A stretch of 64,000 nucleotides of DNA from GCA-2715965 sp047608975. Its GTDB lineage: Bacteria; Verrucomicrobiota; Verrucomicrobiia; Limisphaerales; JAYPXF01. Location: contig JBLFYM010000008.1 of assembly GCA_047608975.1 (NCBI GenBank), forward strand, positions 18,684-82,683, read 5' to 3'. This document shows, in pieces, positions 1 through 8,114 of the stretch. The position numbers and the translations under genes are program-made. Each line of letters starts with the position of its first letter. Position 1 is the stretch's first letter. The notes under the pieces were generated by a model. That model worked only from the letters and a program-made list of their open reading frames with translations, was not told the DNA's origin and searched no databases.

Positions 1-518
1 AAATCGACAATGCGCGACAGAATCTGGCGTATCTCATGGGAGTGATGGGGCACTTTGCGGGAGACGCATCGCAGCCGCTCCACACCACGATGCATTTCAA
101 TGGCTGGGTAAAGGACAACCCGAATTCCTACACAACCAATCGTCGGTTTCACTCTTGGATCGACGGCGGGTATCTGAAGAAGACCGGCGGGCTTGAATTC
201 GAGAAGCTCAAGGCGATGACGCGTAAAGGCGTGAAGCTTGACACCATTCGCGGTCGCACCGACTACATCTTCCCTGTCATCATCGAATTCATCCGTGAGC
301 AACACAAGCTGGTGGAACCCCTGTACGAGATGGACAAGGATGGGAGACTTTCCGGCGAAGGTGAGAACGGGATGCTGGGAAAACCGGTTCTCGAAAAGCA
401 GATCGTCGCGGCGGCCGGGCTGCTGGCGGATCTTTGGTACACAGCGTATCAACTGGCGCCGACGGATCGCTATCTGACCTCGCAGCTCAATCAACGCAAA
501 TTGGCAGAAGGCCAGTGA
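1..518 (+). CDS. S1/P1 nuclease or zinc phospholipase C-like protein, C-terminal part
   Basis: The reading frame is open from the first complete codon (position 3), so the gene begins outside the window and only about 171 C-terminal residues are seen. The segment GHFAGDASQPLHTT matches the zinc-binding helix of the S1/P1 nuclease and phospholipase C fold, in which the histidines and aspartate bind the active-site zinc ions. Members are normally exported enzymes cleaving single-stranded nucleic acids or phospholipids. The signal peptide would lie upstream, so export cannot be checked. Its TGA stop overlaps the GTG start of cutA, which suggests translational coupling. Nuclease and phospholipase activity cannot be told apart from this fragment. 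Confidence 0.65.
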   Translation, partial: IDNARQNLAYLMGVMGHFAGDASQPLHTTMHFNGWVKDNPNSYTTNRRFHSWIDGGYLKKTGGLEFEKLKAMTRKGVKLDTIRGRTDYIFPVIIEFIREQHKLVEPLYEMDKDGRLSGEGENGMLGKPVLEKQIVAAAGLLADLWYTAYQLAPTDRYLTSQLNQRKLAEGQ

Positions 519-844
519 ACCTGACGGCGCAGAAGTTTTTCACGGTTCTGGTGGCGGCTCCGGATATCAAGGTGGCCCGCAAGGTGGCCAAGGCGGTGTT
601 GGCCGAAAGGGTCGCGGCCTGCGCCAACATCGTTCCGCAGATCGAATCGCACTACTGGTGGGAAGGAAAACTGGAGTCGGCCAACGAATGCCTCATCGTG
701 TTCAAAACGACCCGGCAGAATCTTGATTCACTTGAGGCCATCGTGCTGCGCGAACATCCGTATGATACGCCCGAGATTGTTGCCACGGAGATTGTGCAGG
801 GTAACGAACGTTACCTTTCGTGGATGGAAGAGAGTGTTTGCTGA
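515..844 (+). CDS. cutA: Divalent-cation tolerance protein CutA
   Basis: This is a 109-residue protein of the CutA1 family, which forms small cytoplasmic trimers and was linked genetically to copper tolerance in E. coli; its molecular role is still poorly defined. Family hallmarks visible are the opening strand FFTVLVAAPD, the ERVAACANIVP loop, SHYWWEGK, and the C-terminal segment HPYDTPEIVATEI followed by YLSWM. An ATG lies upstream at 434 but inside the preceding gene; the GTG at 515 gives the usual family length of about 105-110 residues and a 4-base overlap (GTGA) with the upstream stop, so I chose it. Confidence 0.9.
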   Translation: MNLTAQKFFTVLVAAPDIKVARKVAKAVLAERVAACANIVPQIESHYWWEGKLESANECLIVFKTTRQNLDSLEAIVLREHPYDTPEIVATEIVQGNERYLSWMEESVC

Positions 845-868
845 AGGCCGCGCGCGTCATTTCTCCTG

Positions 869-1044
869 CGTAGCAGCCGAGGTGACCAAGCTTAGATTCT
901 TACCGGACGTTCCAGATTTCCCCGTCCACCCATTCTGACTCGTGAATGCCCAGCGAATAGCGGCAGGGGACAGCCGCAGTCCAAGACGCTGCCGCGCTCG
1001 CTGGTGCCCTGGGCGGTATGAGCCTCGTTACCTCGGCTGCTACG
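869..1044. repeat. Intergenic long inverted repeat element
   Basis: Two arms flank the element. The left arm (869-886) reads CGTAGCAGCCGAGGTGAC and the right arm (1027-1044) is its reverse complement at 17 of 18 positions. A nested pair, GCGGCAG at 960-966 and CTGCCGC at 989-995, lies between them. The element fills most of the space between cutA and the esterase gene and has no convincing ORF. Repeats of this look are, as I recall, dispersed in Verrucomicrobiota genomes; no second complete copy is seen in this window. Confidence 0.6.
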
Positions 1045-1097
1045 AGGAGAGGAGAACGCTGCTTGCGTTGAGAGTGGGGTTTCGTATTTTCTGAGGC

Positions 1098-3125
1098 ATG
1101 CCTCGAATCCCGATCCTTCTGCATATTCTGCCCATTCTTTGGTTGCTGTTGTTTTCACCCAGCGCGGGTGCCGCGAAATTTCGACCGAACCCGGCTCCGA
1201 CTTCGGGGGATCTGATGTTCGAGAAGTATTTTGCGGCGGAGACGAAACGACTCGCGCGACGATCGCTCGCCGACATCAAGACATTGGATGATTGGAAATC
1301 GAAGCGGCCCAAGTATCTGAAACAACTTCAGGAAATGCTGGGACTCGATCCGATGCCGAAAAGGACCGACCTCAAACCGGTGATCACGGGGACCATCGAG
1401 CATCCTGATTTTACCGTGGAGAACCTTCATTTCCAGTCCCGTCCCGGACTGTATGTGACGGGGAACCTGTACCTTCCGAAGGATCAGGAAAAGCCGGCAC
1501 CGACGATCCTGTACGTTTGTGGTCATGGACGCGTGATGATCGATGGCGTCAGTTACGGGAACAAGACGTACTATCAACATCACGGGGAATGGTTCGCCCG
1601 ACACGGCTATGTGTGTCTGGTGATTGATACGGTTCAGATGGGTGAACTCGAGGGGATTCATCATGGCACGTATCGGGAGAAGATGTGGTGGTGGAATTCG
1701 AGGGGCTACAGTTCCGCTGGTGCCGAGGCTTGGAACTGCATCCGCGCGCTGGATTACCTGGAGACTCGGATCGAAGTGGACCCGGAACGCTTTGGTGTGA
1801 CCGGCCGTTCGGGTGGGGGCGCTTACAGTTGGTGGATCGCGACCCTGGACGATCGGATCAAGGCTGCCGCCCCGGTGGCGGGGATCACCGATCTGCACAA
1901 TCATGTTGTGGATGGGGTCGTGGAAGGTCATTGCGACTGCATGTATCACGTGAACACCTACCGTTGGGACTTTGCACAAATTGCTGCGATGGTGGCTCCC
2001 CGAGCGCTTCTGATTTGCAATACCGACGACGATCGTATTTTTCCTTTGGACGGGGTGACCCGACTCTTTCAGAAGACCCGGGGGATTTACGAACTGCACG
2101 ACGCGAAGGCAAATCTCGGACTCGTGATCGTTCCGGGTGGGCACAAGGACACGCAGCCGCTGCGGGTCCCGGTCTTCAACTGGTTCAACCGGCATCTCAA
2201 AGGTGAGGAACCGCCGATCACGGTTTACGCCGACAAAGTGTTCAAACCCGAGCAGTTGAAAGTGTTCAAGGAACTTCCGAAAGATGAGATCACCACGATC
2301 GCTCATGAGAATTTCACCCGACTGGCGAAAGATGGAACGCTCGAATCGGCGGAAGCAGTGCAGAAGCTTCACAAGAAGAGTTTCCGGGGCTGGCCGGAGC
2401 CTAGGGGCGCGCCGGCGATGAAGCGAGTGGCGCAGACCGAGAAGGATGGGGTGACGTTGGAGGTCTATGAATTCACCTCTCAGGATCAGATGCAGTTGCG
2501 GATGTACGTGGCTGCGCCGAAGAACGCCGCGCCGGAATCGCTGCACCTCGAGGTGATTGATGAGGTGGGATGGAAGCGCCAACTGCAGACCGCGCGGGTG
2601 GGCTTCGCGAGCGCCTTCGCTGAGGAATTTGTCCGGTCTGGAGTGGACGAGAAGGCACCTGTCCCCGCCGCTGCCAGGGCCGGCTTCAACAAGTGGATGC
2701 GATACATCAAGGAGAACAAAGGTGTGTATGTGACTTTCACTCCTCGGGGAATCGGGCTCACGAGTCTGCGCGATGACGAGCGCCATCGGACGCAGGTGCG
2801 TCGCCGGTTCATGTTGCTCGGGCAGACCCTGGACGGCATGCGCGTCTACGACATCCACCGGGCGATTGATTCATTGCGGTCGCTGAAAGGGTTCGCGGGC
2901 TTGCCGTTGCATATGTGGGGTGGGGGAGCGATGGCGAACAATGTTCTGCTCGCCGCGATCATGCACCCGGATGGTGCTGAGCAGCTTCATCTCACAAATC
3001 TGGCGATGGATGACAAGACCGCGCCGGACTATCTCAATATCTCCCGGGTCGCGAATTGGGGCCAGCTCGTTGATGTCGCGAAAGAGCGGATGAAGGTCGG
3101 GATCAATAACCGGAAGAAAAGATAG
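1098..3125 (+). CDS. Secreted alpha/beta hydrolase (acetyl xylan esterase-like)
   Basis: A 675-residue protein with an N-terminal signal peptide (hydrophobic residues 5-20, then SAGAA). Residues about 100-370 form an alpha/beta hydrolase domain of the acetyl-xylan-esterase/dienelactone-hydrolase type. The nucleophile is Ser238 in GRSGGGAYSW, a candidate acid lies in the NTDDDRIFP loop (310-312), and the histidine is His349 in PGGHKD. An oxyanion-type segment YVCGHGR precedes them. The C-terminal 300 residues have no family I recognise, although a second hydrolase-like segment with HMWGGGAMANN (around 620) suggests a degenerate duplicate fold. Such proteins usually deacetylate plant or algal polysaccharides in the periplasm. 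The substrate is not evident. It has no obvious operon partner. Confidence 0.8.
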   Translation: MPRIPILLHILPILWLLLFSPSAGAAKFRPNPAPTSGDLMFEKYFAAETKRLARRSLADIKTLDDWKSKRPKYLKQLQEMLGLDPMPKRTDLKPVITGTIEHPDFTVENLHFQSRPGLYVTGNLYLPKDQEKPAPTILYVCGHGRVMIDGVSYGNKTYYQHHGEWFARHGYVCLVIDTVQMGELEGIHHGTYREKMWWWNSRGYSSAGAEAWNCIRALDYLETRIEVDPERFGVTGRSGGGAYSWWIATLDDRIKAAAPVAGITDLHNHVVDGVVEGHCDCMYHVNTYRWDFAQIAAMVAPRALLICNTDDDRIFPLDGVTRLFQKTRGIYELHDAKANLGLVIVPGGHKDTQPLRVPVFNWFNRHLKGEEPPITVYADKVFKPEQLKVFKELPKDEITTIAHENFTRLAKDGTLESAEAVQKLHKKSFRGWPEPRGAPAMKRVAQTEKDGVTLEVYEFTSQDQMQLRMYVAAPKNAAPESLHLEVIDEVGWKRQLQTARVGFASAFAEEFVRSGVDEKAPVPAAARAGFNKWMRYIKENKGVYVTFTPRGIGLTSLRDDERHRTQVRRRFMLLGQTLDGMRVYDIHRAIDSLRSLKGFAGLPLHMWGGGAMANNVLLAAIMHPDGAEQLHLTNLAMDDKTAPDYLNISRVANWGQLVDVAKERMKVGINNRKKR

Positions 3126-3214
3126 GAATAGATCCGAGTGATCAAACCTCCGGTTCCGAATGATACTTTCACTTGACCCACCCTCGGGCATTCCCGAGGC
3201 TCTCGCACCATAAC

Positions 3215-4660
3215 ATGAAACGAACCCTTTGGCTTGCCGCCATCCTTCTCTTCCAGTGCGCGATCGCCGTCGCCGACAGCACTGAGAAAGCCGTTGTTCA
3301 AATCCTCACTGCCGGTCAGCGGCCGAACTGGGCGACGCCCTGGCAGTTCGGATCTGTGAGGCGAAGCAGTGGAACCGGTTTTATTGTGAAAGGCCGGCGC
3401 ATCATGACCAACGCCCATGTGGTCAGTTGGGCGCGACAGATCCTGGTCAAGCGCCCGCAGGATCCGCGGCTGTATGTCGCACACGTCAAATACATCGGAC
3501 ACGACTGCGACCTGGCTTTGCTGGAAGTCGAGGATTCCCTGTTCTTTGAAGGGATCAAGCCGCTGGAACTTGGCCCGCTTCCCAAGGTGCGCACAACGGT
3601 CGTGACCTATGGCTACCCGGCTGGGGGCGAACAGATTTCCTTCACCCGCGGGGTTGTATCCCGGATCGAGATGCAGAGCTACGCGCACATCGGAAACCGA
3701 TCGCTGCTGGGGGTTCAGACGGATGCTGCGATCAATCCAGGGAACAGCGGTGGCCCGGTGATTCAGGACGGCAAGGTCATCGGCGTTGCGTTTCAGGGCA
3801 TTCCCGGATTGGAGAATGCCGGCTTCTTCATTCCCCCCCCGGTGATCAATCACTTCCTGGAAGACATTGGCGACGGCAGCTACGACGGTTTTCCGCAGGC
3901 GGGGATTCGTTTCCAAGCGCTGCAGAACCCGGCTTATCGGAGTAGGCTGAAATTGCCAGACAATGGTATGGGGGCTCGGGTGGACAGTCTGGTGGACAGC
4001 ATGCCGGCGGCGAAAATGCTGAAGATCGACGACGTCATTCTTGAGATTGGCGGTTACTCCGTCGGCAGTGACGCCACGATCATTTACGATGGGAACCGGT
4101 TGCAATTACCTTTGGCAATTCAGGAAGCACAGCATGGCGGAGAGGTGCCGGTGAAGATTTGGCGCGATGGTGCGGAGATCGAAGCGATGCTGCCGGTGAA
4201 AGCCAATCCGGAGGATCGCCGCAACGGCAATCAATATGACCTGCCTCCCCGATATTTCGTCTATGGTGGATTGGTCTTCACGCCACTGACTTTTGACTAC
4301 ATGCGCAGCGTTTCGGCAGGTTCTTCCACCCGAAGCGCCTTGGTCTACGAACTCTTCTATCGAAAAAACGAAGACCCGAAATCCGTGCGCCAGGAACCGG
4401 TCGTGGTGAGTCGGGTGTTGCAGGATCGGGTGAACGCGAACCTACGGGTTGCGGCCGGATCGTTGGTGGACAAGATCAATGGCAAGCGAATTGAGAAACT
4501 CGAAGATGTGATCGCTGCTTTTGCCGCGGGCAAAGGGGAGCATCACCTGATCGAGTTCGGAAAAGACGGTGCGTTTGAGGTGCTCGGACGCGCCGCCGCC
4601 GAGAAGGCGAATGAACAGATCTCGCGTATGTATGGAATCCCCTCCGACCGAAGACTTTGA
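3215..4660 (+). CDS. DegP/HtrA-like serine protease with PDZ region
   Basis: A 481-residue secreted protein. I start it at the ATG at 3215 because it begins a clean signal peptide (MKRTLWLAAILLFQCAIAVA); an upstream alternative start at 3173 would bury that signal. The S1C trypsin fold occupies residues about 25-215 with a complete triad: His68 in TNAHVV, Asp99 in DCDLALLEV and Ser178 in NPGNSGGP. A PDZ-like region follows (about 225-330, with VDSMPAAKMLKIDDVILEI), and a second one is suggested near 380-460 (VAAGSLVDKINGKRI). The architecture resembles plant and bacterial Deg proteases with divergent PDZ domains. The role is probably envelope protein quality control. It is immediately followed by a related, inactive protein. 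Confidence 0.9.
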   Translation: MKRTLWLAAILLFQCAIAVADSTEKAVVQILTAGQRPNWATPWQFGSVRRSSGTGFIVKGRRIMTNAHVVSWARQILVKRPQDPRLYVAHVKYIGHDCDLALLEVEDSLFFEGIKPLELGPLPKVRTTVVTYGYPAGGEQISFTRGVVSRIEMQSYAHIGNRSLLGVQTDAAINPGNSGGPVIQDGKVIGVAFQGIPGLENAGFFIPPPVINHFLEDIGDGSYDGFPQAGIRFQALQNPAYRSRLKLPDNGMGARVDSLVDSMPAAKMLKIDDVILEIGGYSVGSDATIIYDGNRLQLPLAIQEAQHGGEVPVKIWRDGAEIEAMLPVKANPEDRRNGNQYDLPPRYFVYGGLVFTPLTFDYMRSVSAGSSTRSALVYELFYRKNEDPKSVRQEPVVVSRVLQDRVNANLRVAAGSLVDKINGKRIEKLEDVIAAFAAGKGEHHLIEFGKDGAFEVLGRAAAEKANEQISRMYGIPSDRRL

Positions 4661-4665
4661 CTGAC

Positions 4666-6117
4666 ATGAAGAAACTCATTTTTGCACTGGGCGCATTGCT
4701 GCTGCTCGAAACGACGGCCCCGGCAGCAGGCGTTGCCTGGGAGAAGTCGATCATCACGATCCAGGCCACCCGCAAGACCTACACCCCGTCCCAGCCTTGG
4801 AGTCGTAGCTCAATTACGTCGCTGAAAACCGGCGTGGTTATTGGTAAGAACCGATTCCTCACCACTGCGGAGGGGCTTCAGGATCTCTCGATGATGCGCG
4901 TTCAGAAGAACGGCCGCGGCACCTGGTGGGAAGGGAAACTCCTCTGGTTGGATTTTCACGCGAACATTGCCGTGGTCTCTGCCAGTGAAGCCGTCTTTGC
5001 GGAGGGTCTCGTGCCAGCAAAAATGGGGGACGCGGATTCCGAACGGAAGGATTGGCAGATTCTGCGCTGGAAAACCGGCAACCTGGAGCGCCGCGCCGCG
5101 GAGTTTAACCAGTTTCTCGTGCAGGAAGGGCGGTTGACGTTCATCCAACATCTGCAACTGGAAGCCAGTTCTGACATTGATGCCGTGGGTTGGGGAGAGC
5201 CATTGATCTCCGGCGGCAAGATCGTCGCGATCGCAACGGGCCAGATTGAAAACAACGTTCGCTTCGCGCCGGTTTCATTCTTCCAAAAAGTTTTGGATGC
5301 ACGCGCCGCTGGCAAGCCGCGCAGTCTGGGTTATTTTCCTTTCGTCTGGTCACCAGTCGCCAATCCGGAACTGTATGATTTTCTGAAACTGCCGGGTGAA
5401 CCTCGCGGGGCGTTGATCCTGCAGATTCCCGATGTGCCCAAGGTGAAAGGAAAATTGAAGCAGAGGGACATCATTCTCGAAGTGGACGGGTTCCCGATCG
5501 ACAACGAGGGCTACTACCGCGATCCCGAACTGGGATTGATTATCCTGGAAAATCTTTCCACGCGCGAAAAACTGGCGGGAGACATCGTAAAGCTGAAGGT
5601 CTGGCGGGATGGCAAGTCGGTGAACGTGAACTACGTGCTGCCGCCGGCGCGCTTCGAACACAAGCTGCTTCCGGAGCAGACCTTTGGGCAGGAGCCCGAA
5701 TACCTGATTGTCGGTGGACTGCTGTTTCAACCCCTGAACGTTCCGTTACTGCGTGCCTTTGGTGCCAATTGGCGAACGCGGGCGCCGTTGGGACTGACCA
5801 ATTTTGCCGATGGCCCTCCCAAGAAGGGTAGGGAAGGTTTGGTCGCGCTGACGATGGTCGTTCCCGATCCCTTCAACCTCGGATATCAGAGTGCCCGTTG
5901 GTTGGTGGTGGATACGATCAATGAACGTAAGATTACCAACATCGCCGATATTCGCTCCGCGATGAAAAAGCCGATCAATGGATTTCATGAGGTGCGGTTC
6001 ATGAAAGGGAGCAGCGTTGAACGCATGGTGCTGGATGCCAAGAAGGAGCCGGCCGTCACCAAGCAGATTTTGGAACATTACCGAATTCCGGCTCCCGCTT
6101 TCTTCGCGAGCGAATAG
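4666..6117 (+). CDS. Inactive trypsin-fold/PDZ paralogue (pseudoprotease)
   Basis: A 483-residue secreted protein (signal peptide MKKLIFALGALLLLETTAPA) with the same length and layout as the upstream protease; its ATG lies 5 bases after that stop. Aligning motifs by eye, TNAHVV becomes TTAEGL (His to Glu69), DLALL becomes NIAVV (Asp to Asn100) and INPGNSGGPVI becomes IDAVGWGEPLI (Ser to Trp176). All three triad positions are therefore changed. The PDZ parts remain recognisable (KLKQRDIILEVDGFPI and a second copy near the C-terminus). The open frame and conserved PDZ regions argue against simple decay. A regulator, scaffold or partner for the upstream protease is a reasonable inference, not shown. 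Confidence 0.8.
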   Translation: MKKLIFALGALLLLETTAPAAGVAWEKSIITIQATRKTYTPSQPWSRSSITSLKTGVVIGKNRFLTTAEGLQDLSMMRVQKNGRGTWWEGKLLWLDFHANIAVVSASEAVFAEGLVPAKMGDADSERKDWQILRWKTGNLERRAAEFNQFLVQEGRLTFIQHLQLEASSDIDAVGWGEPLISGGKIVAIATGQIENNVRFAPVSFFQKVLDARAAGKPRSLGYFPFVWSPVANPELYDFLKLPGEPRGALILQIPDVPKVKGKLKQRDIILEVDGFPIDNEGYYRDPELGLIILENLSTREKLAGDIVKLKVWRDGKSVNVNYVLPPARFEHKLLPEQTFGQEPEYLIVGGLLFQPLNVPLLRAFGANWRTRAPLGLTNFADGPPKKGREGLVALTMVVPDPFNLGYQSARWLVVDTINERKITNIADIRSAMKKPINGFHEVRFMKGSSVERMVLDAKKEPAVTKQILEHYRIPAPAFFASE

Positions 6118-6133
6118 GCTGCGTCAGTCCACC

Positions 6134-6625
6134 GTGAGCGGATTCGACAAGCTGGTTGTCTTTGTTGCGAAAGGCTTCGGGACCGGGTGTGTGCCGAAAG
6201 CCCCGGGAACGGTGGGTTCCATCGCGGGGGTGGCGTGGGTCGCGATCCTGCTGCTTCCCGGAGATCGAACCCTCTATCTCGCTGCCACGATTCTAGGTGT
6301 TTTTGCATCTGTCTGGTTCTGTGGTCGAGCCGAGGAGATTCTCCAGTTACACGATCCTGGTTCCATTGTCATCGATGAGATCGTCGCCTTACCCATCTGC
6401 TTTCTCCCGCTCGTGTTGCGGGACGGCGGATTGTCCGACGTGGAGACGGTTTTCGTTCAGAATTGGTGGTGGGCACCGCTGATCTTCGGGCTGTTTCGCC
6501 TCTTCGACATCTGGAAACCCTGGCCCGTGAACCAGATCCAGAATTTGCGGGGAGGATGGGGCGTGACCGCGGATGATGTGCTGGCGGGCGGCTACGTCTG
6601 TGCGATCGCGTGGTTCCTGGCTTAG
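6134..6625 (+). CDS. pgpA: Phosphatidylglycerophosphatase A
   Basis: PgpA removes the phosphate from phosphatidylglycerophosphate to give phosphatidylglycerol at the inner membrane. The 163-residue protein carries the family motifs FGTGCVPKAPGTVGS near the N-terminus, PGSIVIDEIVALP in the middle and FRLFDIWKPWPV followed by GGWGVTADDVLAG near the C-terminus, along with three to four hydrophobic segments. The frame is open further upstream, but the GTG at 6134 gives the normal length of 160-170 residues and begins just before the conserved start, so I prefer it. It lies 16 bases after the pseudoprotease gene and may be co-transcribed. Confidence 0.92.
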   Translation: MSGFDKLVVFVAKGFGTGCVPKAPGTVGSIAGVAWVAILLLPGDRTLYLAATILGVFASVWFCGRAEEILQLHDPGSIVIDEIVALPICFLPLVLRDGGLSDVETVFVQNWWWAPLIFGLFRLFDIWKPWPVNQIQNLRGGWGVTADDVLAGGYVCAIAWFLA

Positions 6626-6668
6626 ACCGATCAGATGTGATCCCGGTGGGGAGAGCAGGCGCAGTCCG

Positions 6669-6934
6669 CTCGCTGGGGCTGATCCAAACGAAGAGCCCAT
6701 GCGTTTCGCTGTGCTGATATGCCTTTGGAACGATGACCTCGAACACCTCCTTGGAGATGTCGAATACGGCCGGATTCTCGACCGAGTGGATCCGCATTTT
6801 CAGTTCAATACGATCACTTTGCTGCGCGGATTTCTCGAAGCGCATTGTCCACGTCCCAGTCCGGTGTGGGGCAGTTCAGCGCCTGGTAAACTGGATACGG
6901 CAAGGAAGAAGGCAAGGAATCTCAGGCAGCGCAT
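6669..6934 (-). pseudogene. Frameshifted N-terminal remnant of a secreted protein
   Basis: On the minus strand an ATG at 6934 opens a convincing signal peptide (MRCLRFLAFFLAVSSLPGAE) but that frame ends after 43 residues. A second frame, shifted by one base, carries a protein-like stretch down to about 6669, including AVFDISKEVFEVIVPKAYQ and HGLFVWISPSE. Beyond that, similarity to protein ends as the frame runs into the pgpA 3' end. The two halves look like one exported protein split by a frameshift and truncated. The VPKAY...GLFVWISP pattern reminds me of the N-terminus of secreted esterase-like proteins in this phylum, but I cannot confirm the family. Confidence 0.45.
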
Positions 6935-6978
6935 TTCGGAGGCCGTTGGAAATGTGATAGGGTGGCAAATGAATCTTT

Positions 6979-7000
6979 GGCGATAAAACAGTTTATCGCC
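6979..7000. terminator. Perfect hairpin between the remnant and the DUF547 gene
   Basis: GGCGATAAA (6979-6987) and TTTATCGCC (6992-7000) form a perfect 9-bp stem with a 4-base loop. It lies 20 bases past the stop of the minus-strand DUF547 gene. There is no long T-run on either side, so intrinsic termination is uncertain; an mRNA-stabilising 3' hairpin is equally possible. Confidence 0.5.
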
Positions 7001-7019
7001 ACAACCGCTTCGTCAGAAT

Positions 7020-7784
7020 CTAACGTTCGTTCAGGCTCCAATCGTAGTCGGTGTATTTGATGGAAAGACTACGTGAGAACGCTGCCTGTTGTGACTTGGG
7101 GAAGAATGGCTGGACGAACTTGAGCACGCTGCCTGATTGTCTTTCAAAATCCTCATCGAACCACTTGAAGATGGGTGAGAGATAGACGCGCCCGGCAGGG
7201 GCGTCCAGCCGGTTTTTGGCGTTCTGGCCGAGAAAGATGCGCCCCTGATCGTTGAGTTGTTCACTGAGCCGGGAGGCAACATAGGCTTCCGAACGCAGTG
7301 GCGGGCAGCTCTTGGCAGCGCAGACGAGGGCGAAGTGCGCCCGCGCATCGCGGTAATTCTTCCGGATGATGCCGTGTTCCAAATGATCAAGGGTCGTTGT
7401 CTCACCGAAGAGTTTCACCACCTTCTGCTTCCATGGACCGCTGAAGAATCCGCCGATCTTCTTGATGCTGGCCACCGGGTAGTTTTCGAGGATGAGTTGT
7501 AGGGTGGCTGCGTTGTAGAGGTTGTAGAGAAATGCCAATTGCTCGTTTTTCGACCACCGGTTGAACTGGGATTCTTTTACCACAGCAAGTTCGCGGAGGT
7601 AGGCCTGTAGTTGGATGGGCTTTGACTTGAGTGTCCGATAGTTCACCCAGCCGTCTTTGACGTTCGTTTTCAGCACTTTGGCCAAGCGGGCGTGGGTGTG
7701 GTCAAACTGGGCGGCTTGCGTCGAGCCAAGGGTGAGGGCAATCGCCAGGCACATTCCGGTGAAGATTCGATTCAGATGCATCAT
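7020..7784 (-). CDS. DUF547 domain secreted protein
   Basis: A 254-residue protein with an N-terminal signal peptide (hydrophobic stretch to about residue 24, ending TQAAQ). The rest is a DUF547 domain: WVNYRTLKSKP, the NEQLAFLYNLYNAATLQLIL helix, and the signature HFALVCAAKSCPPLRSEAY, in which the cysteine and neighbouring residues resemble a transglutaminase-like active site. The biochemical role of the family is unknown. Two ATGs (7784 and 7781) are adjacent; either is plausible. It stands alone on the minus strand. Confidence 0.85.
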   Translation of the reverse strand: MMHLNRIFTGMCLAIALTLGSTQAAQFDHTHARLAKVLKTNVKDGWVNYRTLKSKPIQLQAYLRELAVVKESQFNRWSKNEQLAFLYNLYNAATLQLILENYPVASIKKIGGFFSGPWKQKVVKLFGETTTLDHLEHGIIRKNYRDARAHFALVCAAKSCPPLRSEAYVASRLSEQLNDQGRIFLGQNAKNRLDAPAGRVYLSPIFKWFDEDFERQSGSVLKFVQPFFPKSQQAAFSRSLSIKYTDYDWSLNER

Positions 7785-8114
7785 AAACTACGAGTCTACA
7801 GTGGGATGTTTAGTCCATTCATTCTGTTCACCGAGCAAATTACGATGGAACCTGGTCGGAGTCAGTAGTGTTCGGCCGGGAAGTTGCTCAGGGCCGGCGT
7901 TGTGCAGGTTGACTCAGCAATTTTTAAGTTGGTTGGGGTGTGGAGGCGTCTTGCCGAATCTGGGTTCGCCGAAATGTCAGTCAGCGACCAGATTCGATCG
8001 GGGCAAAGCGGTCGATATTGAGAATTTCTGAACAATTTGCCCGACAGGCCTAGCCATTTGCGGGGACCCAGTTATGCTCAGCGCGCGTCAGGTGATTACC
8101 TTCCGCATTTGACG
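7785..8114. other. Intergenic region upstream of the pyruvate dehydrogenase operon
   Basis: This 330-base gap separates the divergently transcribed DUF547 gene and aceE. It should hold promoters for both. A TTGACT followed by AT-rich sequence lies near 7910-7925, but no good -10 box sits at the expected distance, so I do not call a promoter. The aceE frame is open back to a TTG at 8037, so the gap could be shorter. I see no RNA gene. Confidence 0.4.

Noticed and set aside
1155..2858. 567-residue minus-strand ORF opposite the esterase
   Set aside because: It mirrors the codon pattern of the plus-strand gene, has no start signal, is rich in Arg/His/Pro, and shows no family motif. The plus-strand gene has a signal peptide and active site.
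6573..6986. 137-residue plus-strand ORF after pgpA
   Set aside because: It starts within pgpA and lies opposite the decayed secreted-protein gene, whose minus-strand reading has a signal peptide and protein-like segments.
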